Source: Parietichytrium sp. I65-24A (Eukaryota; Sar; Bigyra; Thraustochytrida; Thraustochytriidae). From it: a stretch of 64,000 bases of DNA. The notes beneath the pieces were generated by a model. That model was given only the letters and a program-made list of their open reading frames with translations. It searched no databases and was not told the DNA's origin. Both the position numbers and the translations under genes were made by a program. Shown piece by piece: positions 10,102 to 20,422 of this stretch (position 1 is the stretch's first letter; the number at the start of each line of letters is the position of its first letter). The stretch is from assembly GCA_012862575.1 (NCBI GenBank), contig BLSF01000046.1, positions 1 to 64,000 of the forward strand, read 5' to 3'.

Positions 10102-12309
10102 CTACAGTTCTGTGACGGGCGTCCAGAGTTCTGGGCGGTTTTCGCAGTATTGATCGATACACTCATAATTGCAGCCGTTGTCATTGAAGAAGCACCGAAC
10201 CCCAGGAAATAAGGCTCCAGTGCCTTCCACGTCCCACGCAGGGCATGTCCTTCTCACTCCTTCTGAGTGGGTGTTGAGCTGTACAAGGAGTCGCTGAAAG
10301 CGCTCTTGCCCGATGTCGAGGATATATTTGTCGAGTTTCTCGTTGGCTTCTTTGAAAAGACGATAGTCTCCTTTGTTGAATTCGCCAAACTCCTCCGCAA
10401 AGAAGGCTTGGACAACTCTGGGCTGTTGCTCTATCGGGATGTGCGGCAGCTGGAACGACTGGCCCCGTCGGACATGCTCCGTGCTAACTTTTGCGGGAAG
10501 TCCGAGTACCTCGCCTATGCTGAGTCCCAGCATGAAGCACATGACAAGGAGTGACTCGTTGAATCTCTCTGTGACGCCTAAAAAATCTAGGCGCTGTCGA
10601 GACTCCTCATTCTTCAAGTCCATGAATTCCTCCAAAGCGTCTCTGCATTTCGTCCTGGCGTACTCAATCACCGCCTTGTTGGAGAGGTGCTTTGCCCCAA
10701 TCTCATGAGCATACGTGTAGTATATTTCGGATAAGCAGCGGCGGACTGGATGTCTGACAAATCCGACACGAAATGTGTCACCTTTAAGATGAGTCTGCGC
10801 TTCCCTGATCTTCTCGCCTTTGACGTGCCGTGCGTAAACTTTTGGACTGGGGGCACGAAACGCTGTGGTGAGCTTACAAGTTGCGCAATGGAGTCCTCGC
10901 CGTGCCGCAACCCGTCGGATGATTCCTGCAAACGTAGAGCCGCCAACCTTTGGGCCTTTTACAAAGAATAGATTGAAGCCAAAGCAGCGTTTTGGGGGTG
11001 TTAGGTTTTGCGTCCATTTCGACGACGCCGAGCAATTTTTCTCCGGCAATGTTCGTCCAAGCAGCTGTTTGCCTTCCCATAGCTCTGCAACAGCGTTTTG
11101 ATGCGAAGTCGTCGACTTTAAAGTTTGCTTTCCAACTTTGGGAGTCTGCGTGAAGAATTGCTTCGCATTGGCGCCGACTTCGTTTGCTGGTTCTTCGAGA
11201 TGTGGAACTCTTTTTGATCTGCTGAGCTCCTTGGCGCCCACTTGAGGCGGCAGCGCAACTGTGCTGACTGCATGTGATTTGCCAGATGCTGTCGGGGTGG
11301 CACTGGGTTGGTGAACCCTCGTCACCACCTCGGCAGGAACAAAGGGTTCGTTTTTGGCAGCCGGTTCATGCTTTGAGTCGTTTCGGTGCAAATGCAGTTT
11401 GGTCGTAGCCTTCTCTTTCTTCACTCTGATTGTCGAGAGGTTGTCTCCCTCTTTTGACCAGTCTGGGCCCCCTTCGTCGTCTGCAGCTTCCGTAGGTGGG
11501 TCGCGACTTGGCGCGTCAGACTGTATCCTCTTTTCTCCTGTTAAAGTAACGTCTTTGGTAATCGTCTGGTTCTTGAGCTCCGTTGAGGCGTCCTTATTTC
11601 CATGCGAAAGGACAAGGCTTGACACTGACTCGTTCCTGGGTGTATCTTTCTTCGATTTCGCTTTTGATTTCGGTTTCAGCAGTTTGGTAGCGTTCCGCGG
11701 TTGATTCAAGTCATTTGCGTCTCGGGATTGATGGATGGACACCCCTGAGCGGGTATCCTCTGACAATCGAATGGCAGTTTCACTTTTGTGATAGGCTGGC
11801 TTGGAGCTCTGGGTTGTGTAATTTGCGTGCGTTCTCGTGACTACTTTGACATGTTTCTCGATGCCGGCGCTCGCCTTCTTCGTGCGATCCAGGAAATTAG
11901 TAGCCTTCTTGGCAAGAGTCGCTTCGTTCGCCGTATTATTGGACTTGTGATGATTTCGAGTGGTTTTGACATGACTTTTGTCTGAGCGTTCATGTGAGTC
12001 GCCCAAAGCTTGCGGCACAGCAGTTGTTGTTTTCCTCTTTCTCCGTGTGCTTCTGCTTCTAGGCATGTTGTGAGCCGAGCCACCAGCCGTTCGGCTCTGT
12101 GCTGCATTTCCACCTGTCTCTCCGGAAAGGGCGTTCATACCTGGAAACCATGCAAGGCCCGTCGCGGCATGTGGAAGTTGCATCCCAAATTGCATCCCGA
12201 TGGCATCGAATTTGCATGACACAACCACCAAAGCAGCCATACCAAGCACGATCAAAGCCCTTTTAATGCGCCTGGCTGGAAAATCCTTCTGGGCGTGATA
12301 ATTTGCCAT
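10102..12309 (-). CDS. Type II membrane sulfotransferase (2-O/3-O-type, Golgi)
   Basis: The 735-residue protein starts at the ATG at 12309. Its short basic N-terminus (ARRIKRA) and one hydrophobic helix (residues ~18-32, LIVLGMAALVVVSC) give type II topology. A long Ser/Thr/Lys-rich stem, residues ~60-420, is low-complexity. The catalytic part begins near residue 445 with FVKGPKVGGSTFAG, the 5'-phosphosulfate loop, which matches the K-x-x-G-S-T type of carbohydrate 2-O and galactose 3-O sulfotransferases. FRVGFVRHPVRRCLSE near residue 514 is the 3'-phosphate-binding segment, with Arg and Ser in place. A Cys-rich tail (CFFNDNGCNYECIDQYC) closes the protein. It should transfer sulfate from PAPS to a glycan in the Golgi; the acceptor is unknown. 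The stem is unusually long. A decayed copy of its 5' end lies just upstream. Confidence 0.8.
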   Translation of the reverse strand: MANYHAQKDFPARRIKRALIVLGMAALVVVSCKFDAIGMQFGMQLPHAATGLAWFPGMNALSGETGGNAAQSRTAGGSAHNMPRSRSTRRKRKTTTAVPQALGDSHERSDKSHVKTTRNHHKSNNTANEATLAKKATNFLDRTKKASAGIEKHVKVVTRTHANYTTQSSKPAYHKSETAIRLSEDTRSGVSIHQSRDANDLNQPRNATKLLKPKSKAKSKKDTPRNESVSSLVLSHGNKDASTELKNQTITKDVTLTGEKRIQSDAPSRDPPTEAADDEGGPDWSKEGDNLSTIRVKKEKATTKLHLHRNDSKHEPAAKNEPFVPAEVVTRVHQPSATPTASGKSHAVSTVALPPQVGAKELSRSKRVPHLEEPANEVGANAKQFFTQTPKVGKQTLKSTTSHQNAVAELWEGKQLLGRTLPEKNCSASSKWTQNLTPPKRCFGFNLFFVKGPKVGGSTFAGIIRRVAARRGLHCATCKLTTAFRAPSPKVYARHVKGEKIREAQTHLKGDTFRVGFVRHPVRRCLSEIYYTYAHEIGAKHLSNKAVIEYARTKCRDALEEFMDLKNEESRQRLDFLGVTERFNESLLVMCFMLGLSIGEVLGLPAKVSTEHVRRGQSFQLPHIPIEQQPRVVQAFFAEEFGEFNKGDYRLFKEANEKLDKYILDIGQERFQRLLVQLNTHSEGVRRTCPAWDVEGTGALFPGVRCFFNDNGCNYECIDQYCENRPELWTPVTEL

Positions 12310-12720
12310 GTGGCGCAGCTTGTGTCGGGGACAGTTGCACCTGAACCAGTTTGCCTCCGATCGCGGTAAGATGATCGGGGTGCTCTGCCTCTACCCTTTC
12401 CACAGCAAGCACCGGCGCGAAGTATGACGGCGACGGTGAGACCTGGCCAGACCGAAGAAGCTTTTTGCCCGACCCGACCCGCGACTACCTTGGCGTTCCC
12501 TTGCCTTCTCAATCAACCCGAGCCTGTTAAGAAATTGTTCCAATGCCAAATCCTCTGTATTTTGTAGTAAAGGGAAAATTGGTCCCATGAGGAGTGATAC
12601 GGGTTTTACACCGAGGTCCTAACAAAAATGCCTTTCGTTTGCATCGCCAAAGTTTACGGTATGCCTTTTGCATTTCCAGCATCTGGTAGTACAGTAAGTT
12701 GATGTGCTCCAGTTCTCAAA
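12240..12720 (-). repeat. 5' region of the sulfotransferase gene, duplicated upstream
   Basis: The first ~20 codons and ~400 bp of promoter or 5' UTR sequence of the sulfotransferase gene match 13090-13510 in the same orientation. Shared words in order include tcaaagc..ttttaa.gcgcct, gtgata..ttgcc, ttgtgtcgg, agttgcacct, cgaagtatgac, ttggtcccatg, ggtcctaacaaaaat and tgtgctc. This is the functional copy. Confidence 0.7.
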
Positions 12721-13089
12721 TTCATCGCACACTAAACAGTTTCATCTTGAAAAGCACCATTCGCTTACATCTTTTATTTTGAGATCAAACAGTGTGAGAT
12801 ATATCGCAAAAGAGTGGAAAGGTTCAAATGAAGTAAGAGTTGTCCGGCACAATGAGTCATTGCCAGTCCGGAGTCCTAGTCCCAATTTCCTTCTCTCTCC
12901 AAAGGATCCGATGGTGAAGTGACGGTGTCTAACAATTTTGTCAGCATTTCTCTACAGCACAAGTATCGTACCGGGTCCACAGTGTCCACAGGGCCACACT
13001 CGGGGGGGTGCCTAGCTAGCGTAGAGGCAAATTCGTCCCCTGAAAATCGTGCTTCGAAGTTGTAACAACTGTCCCGGCATGTCCCGGCT

Positions 13090-13510
13090 ACTACGCTTTA
13101 GGCCCAATCAAAGCTTATTTTAAGCGCCTAGCACCCTTCCTTCTGGCCGTGATAGCTTGCCTTGTGTCGGAAATAGTTGCACCTAACCCAGCCGCCTTCG
13201 AACACGATATGACAGTCTTTCGTCAGCGAGTACGGCACGAAGTATGACAGCAACGGTTAGACCTGACGAGACCGAGGAAACGCTTTGCCAAACCTAGCCC
13301 GTGGGAGAAATCCATCAACAAGAGATAGAGGAAACGCTTTGCCAAACCTAGCCCGTGAGAGAAATCCATTAACACTAAAATGGGAATGGGAAGTTTGGTC
13401 CCATGCGGGGTCCACGCTAAGGTCCTAGCAAAAATATTTATAGCCTCTTGCGTTTCCGCACCTAATGCTGGTAGGACATTAGCTTTATGTGCTCTACCAG
13501 TCTTGGTAAG
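13090..13510 (-). pseudogene. Decayed duplicate of the sulfotransferase 5' end and promoter
   Basis: This block is a diverged second copy of 12240-12720, offset by about 865 bp, and covers the promoter side and the first codons only. No sulfotransferase catalytic sequence follows in it. A small internal tandem duplication (gaggaaacgctttgccaaacc at about 13276 and again at about 13330) lies inside. It cannot encode an enzyme, but it could still contribute regulatory sequence to the intact gene downstream. Confidence 0.65.
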
Positions 13511-13933
13511 TTCTTCTTCTCGTCAGTCATTCACAACACAGAATTCAGAATCAGATCATCTGATCCAACTGTAAAGTTCTGAACTATTATCAACTCTGAC
13601 TATCTTTGTTCTGAATCGTATTTAATCCATTCGCGAAAGAACGGAAAGGCTCACGAACTTAGCGAAAGTCGAATGGCTGGTGGGGAATCTGGATTTGGGG
13701 GTTAAAGTACGTCTCAGGTCATCGTAGGGTTTGATATATCACAATAATTAACTTGGTTTTTGTAGTTTAAACCTTCATTGAAGTTCGTTTTGTTCTTTGA
13801 AGAACAAATACGCATTCTTCTGCTCGTGAACCAAAGAAGCTCATTATGTTCGTTTAAATAAGCCACTGTCAATTATTTCATCTCGCCTTTAGCGCTTGCG
13901 CAGAGAGAAACGAAAAATTTGCTATTAAGTATG

Positions 13934-14414
13934 TCACAGTGCGATTGCCTTGAGTGTTTCTGCAGCTACCCACTCCCGAAGTGTGTAGGGATCAAGAGAT
14001 GCCTTCATTCTACGGCCCTGGATGGCAGAACTTGCATTTGCAAGCAAATACACGCCGCAGTCTTCGCCATTTCTTTGCTGAGCAGATTTTCCTGTAGATC
14101 TCGCCCAGCTTCCGTAAATTCCAAGCATCTCGCGGAGGATCACTTCCATCTTCTCCGCATTCTTATCCTCCTCGGAAAGCGAGACATTCAGTGAGTCGAA
14201 TTTACAAGACTCCTGCATGGTTCTGCATGCGGAAATGCAACGTACAGAACTCAGTGGTTTTGATTTTCATTCACGGGAAACAAAATTCTGTTCGGAATCT
14301 CCTTGCCAATTTGTGCCGCTACTGAAGCGGCAATGAAAAAGCTTTGTTCCGCGAATTTCATATCTGGGAGGGCAAAATCAAGTGGGACTGAGCGAATCAC
14401 TTTCCCCGTTCAAA
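13934..14414 (-). pseudogene. Ulp1/SENP-type (C48) cysteine protease pseudogene fragment
   Basis: Read on the minus strand, the block up to the N at 14415 holds the hallmarks of the Ulp1 catalytic domain in the right order. ILFPVNENQNH carries the catalytic His (codon 14254-14256), CKFDSL the Asp, and QQRNGEDCGVYLL the Gln and Cys. The Trp expected right after the His is replaced by TGA (14251-14253), and a frame change near 14219-14230 separates the His part from the Asp/Cys part. The frame ends at a stop at 13934. Ulp1 enzymes remove SUMO-like modifiers, and Ulp1-like domains are also common cargo of DNA transposons, so this may be a transposon relic or a dead host gene. The N-terminal part is lost at the assembly joint. 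Confidence 0.75.
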
Positions 14415-14415
14415 N
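14415..14415. other. Single N: assembly joint
   Basis: The single unresolved base lies immediately upstream of the Ulp1-like fragment. Other single Ns in this window are local mis-joins, so order and distance across this point should not be trusted. Confidence 0.6.
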
Positions 14416-17400
14416 CTAATGCTCGGAGCACCTTCCCTTGCTGACGAGCTTCCTCTCTCGGCTCGAAGTCGCGTTCGTCATGTTCTCGGTGTAGCGATTC
14501 GCGCGATACTCAGCTAAATACTCGGCTCATTCGCGCATGCCCCGCCCCTCCTTGCGCCAGATACTGCAAGAGAGCTCTGTGAGCTTTTGTGCGTTGAAGG
14601 TAGTTTTACCGTGACCTGACACAGTCCATCCAGCCTTGTACAGATTCCAAAAGAAAAATTCTTGGACGTTCAAGATCCGACCAATACTATTTTCGTCAAG
14701 TAATCATTATATTATGGTCTGTCATGCTTATTAGTAGCATAGCAAGAGTTTTTGGAAAATTGTGACCGCCCAATTCAGACTAGATGAGCTTAAAATCTGT
14801 TGTCCTATGTCGTCTGCCTATTTTCAGAAAATTCAGAATTCAGAAAAATAATGGTCACCGCCCAGCCTCAAGGAATTTCGACGAAGTTCCACGAAGTTCT
14901 TCAGAATTTTTCAGAATTCGGCTTAAGACTGTCGTGGAGAATTGAATTATATAATGCGTAAAAAGGTGCGTACATATTAATGAAACCTACATAGAAAAAA
15001 ACTTGCACTAGCACTGTAGTGTCTCCGTGAGGCTATCTACAGACGAGTAGAAATGTGATATTTTGAATACGAAAATACTAATTTCTATATTTCCTTTTAA
15101 AGCGGTGACCGCTTTTCACCATTTCTTACCCATAAGTAGATCCCCGACCGAATGGCTGGGCTGTCCGACACTCGCCGTCAGTCTTCGCTCCAATCTCCTT
15201 TTCATTTTCACGACTCCAAAGGATTCGCTTGTCGCGTTGTCCTAGCGAGTACATTCCTAAGCTCTTCATACCGTTACCATAACCCGGCAACTACGCTCTC
15301 TAAGACAACCATCTACTTGTTTAAACTATAGGGGTCAAGAGCGTCCAATCCTATTGCTTTGAACGCTCAACTCTATGGGTAGAAATTGAAAGGGGTTATG
15401 GTATGTATAATCTATCATTTTGTTAGGTGATTAAGTATGCCTGCCGAAGGCGTGGCGCTACTCGAGAGCCTATGCACCAAGTGAGCATGCCTTAGTCAGG
15501 CGAGAACCTTTTTGGTTGTGCGCCGGAATAGCTCCACAGATATCCACAGATAGACGGGAGACATCAACTTTGCAGTGGAGCTGGAGCGTCTGGAGCGCCA
15601 GCCAACAACGATGCGTGCAAAGCGCGTTTGATTTGGCCCCCGCGCCACGGACCTCACTCTTTGGTCTGCTTTGTTTTAACAGCTTAACATGCTTTAACTC
15701 TTTAAATTTTCAGGATTCACGTTGAGTCTGTAAATGAGGGAAAAGTTGCTGTCTCGTATAATTTCAATGCTCCAGCTACTCTCCAGCTAAAGAGACCCAC
15801 TGTCTAAATTTGAGTTCCGCAGCCTGCGATTAGTTTTTTATTTTTTTATAGTGGAGCCATGAAGACCATGAAGTGCAGCGGAAACAAAACCCTATTGGAA
15901 GGTAGGGTGTAATTGTTCCATGATTGTAAGTGCTGGAGTTCCCGAGAACAGCAACCAGCAGCGGAACTCTTTGACATGACCCGTTCAAAGAGCGGCACTG
16001 CAAAATTACTGCAAGGCACTAAAATGCACTGCATGGCATGCATGGCAGTGCGATCGTAACCACTTCCTCTTAGTTCTCCTTTCGAATTCTCATGGTAATC
16101 GTCGTGATCTGAGAATTTAGACTATTTAGACACACAAAATAAAAGCGCAGACCCCATCGAAAGCGTCGACGCAGAGAGGGCCAGCAGATGACAAATGCGG
16201 CTAACTGCGGTGACAGTGTCTCACTCACGTGTCAACACTCTCAACATTCAATCCATTGTGTTCATGTATCGCCTTGCCATTTCTATTTACTTACCTCGCG
16301 ATGTTTTCCGTCACAGCGACTGACCCATCTCAACTAGTACTTAGCTATCGGAGGCTAATGACCCATTGAACCTAGTGATGCTTGAGTAGAGAGCAGTGGA
16401 GCCAGGTACTAGTACCAAGTCAGCTTTATGCGCGTAACGAACCATTCCGATCGCGCGAGAGGCAACTCATCAGCTCAGCTTTGCATGCCACACTTTGCTT
16501 GTGCCAAACTCCATCGAAATTCGGAAAAGCAGGCACACGAGGGCATCCATCTGCGGAGCCTGCGGAGTCAGTCATGGCCACCCGGGTTGGAGTCGGAAAG
16601 CCGGTCGGAGTGGGCCGAACGCAGCACAGTGTGAAAGTCTCGGCCATTTTTCAAACTTTAGAAATCAGAGTTTAGAGTTCAGCTCTTGCCCGGAACCAAA
16701 TTAACGCCACCGACGAGTGCGAGAAGGTCACCAAGGTCACTCACTCTGTAATCTCTCTACCGTCCCTCGAAGCTCTGTGCTGTGCTCTCTGTGCTTTGCT
16801 TTTGCTTTGCTTTGCATTTACGCAACGGACCGAACAAACAACCCAAATTTTACCGGTGCCGATAGCGCAGCGTGCGGCTAACTGAAGTACAGCGAATTGC
16901 TTTAGCCAAGAGCTTTCGCACGGGGTATGGTACCCAGTAATTGTACGAGGGTTGCGTTTCAAAGCTCACTCTCTGGCTATCGTCCGGTATTTTTCTTGGT
17001 CGTCTCATCTCTCAAAACATCAAAACTGTTCAAACAATAAAAATCAACTTCAAAATCACGGAGTCAATCCGAAATCCAAAATCCAAAATCCAAAATCAAT
17101 GAAAAGAGTACTCCGATAGCACTGTACCAGGGTACTATTGCATGCATAGTGTCAGGTGGCTACAGGTACGAGCACCAGAGTACTAATAAGAGGTGGCAAT
17201 GGTGGGAGTGGCGATTGTCTCATATACTGCAAGAGAGGTAGGAGAGGGGAGAGAAAAAGAGGGCCAATCCGGTGTCAAAGGAGTGTTGAACGTTCGACAG
17301 CTTCGCCCCAAGACAGAGATGCGAAGTCAAAAATCCAAGGTCCAAACTCCACTCGTTCCAGGTATTCTTTCTCCTCCTCACACCCAAACCTACCACGACC

Positions 17401-18238
17401 TCACTGTTAAAAATTTGCTTCCTGCGGGGGGAAGGGGTGGGAAACGAAAGAGGCGAATTTGCGGTGTGCTTGAAGCAGCCATTAGCACCGAGCAGCTCAG
17501 AGCGCTCGTAGCTAGTACTCGTAAAAAGACAAGTTCTTGTGCAAGGACAAAAAACTTCGAAAAGTGCTCGACTAACGGTATAAGAATAAAAACAAATGGA
17601 AAATAAAGCAGCGATCGCTCTTTGTTTCTCTTTGTTTCTCTTGAAATCGCGGTAGGGACAGATTCGCACTCCTGGGAGCTACTACCTCAGGTAGCGACTG
17701 GGCTGGGCTGGTTGGGTTTTTATCGGTGGAAGAGGAAGAGATGGCGGTACGAGTAACGTTGAGAGAGCAAGATGGACTGGGAGTGAGCACATCAGAAAGG
17801 CAAACCTAGCCAGCCCAACGCAGATTTTCCTCCTTGCTTGCCAGATGTAAAAATAGCGGCCGTAGGGAAGTGTAAAATAAAAGATAAATAAAAAAAAGAA
17901 TAAAAAAATGTTGAACTGCAAGCGGGAATATTATGTGTACACGGCGCAGTACTCACTGTGAGTACAGTGCAGGCTGAGGAGTTGTTCACGCCAACGTCCT
18001 TCTAGTAGAGCTACTAGAGCTGCTGTTTTGAGGGAACTTGCTTGGATAAGAATCCTTTCATGCTGTAATACTGGTGCTCCGTGCCCATACTAGTGGATTT
18101 CGTATCTAAGCGAAAGAACGCCAGACTGAAAGCAGTTTGGAATCACCAGCAAACCCCATTCTCAGACGTGCACAAGCAAAAGCATCAGAAAGGCAAAAGT
18201 ATACAGGCCAAGGTTACTCTCAAAGATTGGCAGACGCA
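14416..18238. other. Long gene-poor spacer
   Basis: The spacer is AT-rich, with short frames only and no recognised family. It contains the MITE-like element at 15275-15403, a dispersed module (gcgctactcgagagcctatgcaccaagt) near 15450-15480, and simple repeats near 16790-16815 (tttgc) and 17075-17100 (aaaatcc). Confidence 0.4.
15275..15403. mobile_element. MITE-like 129-bp element with 11-bp terminal inverted repeats
   Basis: The ends taccataaccc (15275-15285) and gggttatggta (15393-15403) are perfect inverted repeats. The interior is itself partly palindromic: ctataggggtcaagagcgt faces acgctcaactctatgggtag. The whole could fold into a long hairpin. I see no clear target-site duplication and no second copy in the window. 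Confidence 0.45.
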
Positions 18239-19324
18239 ATGAGGATTCTCGCTCTCCTAGCTCTGGCCTGCGCGGTTGGGGTGAAGGCAGATACCAATGA
18301 TGATGCCAGCTTTCTTCACGAGCGCTCTGTGTCTCACCGTCGCCTCGCGCACCGCACTCTGCTTTCTGCATGCGAGGCGCGCAACCGCAAATTGGAGGCA
18401 ACTTGTGTCATGCACTCGGAGCTCACCGAAGGACCATACTGGTGGAACCAAACTCAGGTGAGAAGCGACATCCGTGAAGATAAAACTGGGACGGTCCTCA
18501 GCCTGACCATTCAGGCAATCAATGCCACGACTTGTGAGCCTATCCCTGGCATCGGCATTGAGATTTGGCACTGTGACCCATTTGGAAATTACTCACACTA
18601 TCTCAGTGAAACCCAGAGCCTCACGGACGATTCTACATTCTTGCGCGGAATGCAGATCGCCGATGACAATGGGAATGTGACCTTCACCACCAACTTTCCG
18701 GGATACTACACGGAACGCGCTGACCATATTCACGTTAAAGTACACACCGGGGTGAGCGCAACCTCCACTGGGTACGAAGAAGGCACAATCATTCACGTCG
18801 GACAGCTATTCCCTTCGGACGAAATTACCACGTACGTCACCTCCTTCCTGCCATACAACGAAACCACTCAGCCTCGTACATACCTCACCGAGGACATCCA
18901 CTACAACTCTATAGACGACGGCACCAACATTGTCCTGGACATTCGCCCGGCTGAAGAAGGCGGCGACTATGCTGACGGAATGATTGCCTACGCAACTGTC
19001 ATTGTCCTTGAGGGTCACGATGTTGGAGTTGATGATGATGACACCATTGGTGGCGGAGATGGTGGTGGCGCGGGCGGAGATGGTGGTGGCGCGGGCGGAG
19101 ATGGTGGTGGCGCGGGCGGCGAGCCTCCAAACGGAAACGGAACTTTCCCCGGCGCAAGCACCGCACCAACCACTGCAACAACCACTGCACCGACCAACGC
19201 TGTAACCACAAGCGAGGAAGAGTCTACTGATGCACCAACCTTTGCACCAAACGGGGCATCTATCAGTGCGCCTTTTGCTGTTCTTATGGCTGCAAACCTG
19301 ATTGCAATCGTCTTCCAGCTCTAA
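18239..19324 (+). CDS. Secreted intradiol-dioxygenase-like protein, probable GPI anchor
   Basis: The ATG at 18239 opens a signal peptide (MRILALLALACAVGVKA) and gives 361 residues. The frame extends upstream to 18137 without signal-like sequence. The core matches intradiol ring-cleavage dioxygenases: LTEGPYWW, then GIGIEIWHCDPFGNYSHY, then GNVTFTTNFPGYYTERADHIHVKVH. These supply the expected Tyr, Tyr, His, His non-heme iron ligands. Known relatives open catechols between the two hydroxyls; secreted fungal and protist members are thought to act on lignin-type aromatics. After the domain come an acidic patch, three perfect eight-residue GGGAGGDG repeats (24-bp DNA repeat near 19060-19120), and a Thr/Pro/Ala-rich stalk. 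The final hydrophobic tail (PFAVLMAANLIAIVFQL) looks like a GPI-attachment signal. It probably works at the cell surface. Confidence 0.8.
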   Translation: MRILALLALACAVGVKADTNDDASFLHERSVSHRRLAHRTLLSACEARNRKLEATCVMHSELTEGPYWWNQTQVRSDIREDKTGTVLSLTIQAINATTCEPIPGIGIEIWHCDPFGNYSHYLSETQSLTDDSTFLRGMQIADDNGNVTFTTNFPGYYTERADHIHVKVHTGVSATSTGYEEGTIIHVGQLFPSDEITTYVTSFLPYNETTQPRTYLTEDIHYNSIDDGTNIVLDIRPAEEGGDYADGMIAYATVIVLEGHDVGVDDDDTIGGGDGGGAGGDGGGAGGDGGGAGGEPPNGNGTFPGASTAPTTATTTAPTNAVTTSEEESTDAPTFAPNGASISAPFAVLMAANLIAIVFQL

Positions 19325-20422
19325 GCAAATTCAGCGCGCCTTCCCACACCTTGTGAAAGAAAGCGCTGATCTGAAATCAATAGTGATACCCATTTATCAA
19401 AATATCAGCGAGATTGTCAGTGTATCTAGATTCTATATTTCTCAGCTCTATCCTGTGCAGCGGGCCAGTCGCTCAGGTCTTGTTGCCCTTATCAGCGCCA
19501 CAAATCTTCCTCAACGTCGATGTGTTATCTCCCCAATTGTAAATCGCGTCTTCGCGAGGTGATTCATGCTCTTGAATCTGGATTCAAGAGGAGCAGTAAC
19601 GGCGCACGAGCGAGGGTCATTCGTCGAGCGAAACATCGTGCGGTTCTCGACGAGAAGGTAATCCCATTCAGGAGTCCTGCGTATGTGACCTTGCCGGCGC
19701 AGTGAACGTTTACCTGCCATCGGCGGCTATTTCGTGTCCCTCGCCATTGCCAAGTGCTTCCAAAAGAAATCATCAGCTTCATTGAGTTCAAGCGGCCCCC
19801 TGAAGGGCAAGGGGTACTCCCGCAGAACTCCAAAGTCAAAGGGGACGGATGTCGACGAGGCTTGTCGCAGTATTCAGAGGCTGCACTGCTGGTGCTCCGA
19901 GGTTGCGCACATTTAGAATCCAGGCGTGGGAAGGAAGGCGTGCTTGGCAATGTCAATAGAGCTTGCTCAGAATTCCAGATTAGATTCTAGAACTCAGATT
20001 TTTCCCTGACGCTAAACTTTCTAGTGCGGCGGCATGATACTCGTGAGACTGAAGCCAGAGTTGTTTGAAAGGCATCGGAAGTCAAAGGAACACCTGATAT
20101 GAATCTTGCACAAAATGAAGACAAATCTGTGACCTTGTTTGGTTTTGGGGAAGTGAATCCCTTCCTTTCCCCGCTCGATTTAGCAATCCCGCGCCAACCC
20201 TACATACGATCTGAGTATTCTTTTCGTTGGCTTCCAACACAGGAGGTGATCATTAAATTTTATTCGCTTTTCATGACAGTTTATTGTGTATTATTATTGC
20301 GATTCGAAGCAAATTTCATCAGTTCCGGCTCATGCCGTTATCCCCGAAAGGCGTCTGTTGGTTTAAGCCAGAGCCGCTCACAACTCAGCTTTTAATTCTC
20401 TATGCGCCCCCCTCCACGACAT
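19325..20422. other. Spacer between convergent genes
   Basis: This is the 3' flank of both the dioxygenase-like gene (plus) and the ABC transporter (minus). No gene is recognised. Confidence 0.4.

Noticed and set aside
14251-14253. Selenocysteine or stop readthrough at the TGA after the catalytic His of the Ulp1-like frame
   Set aside because: The family has Trp there, no selenoprotein relation is known, and a frame change follows shortly after. Decay is simpler.
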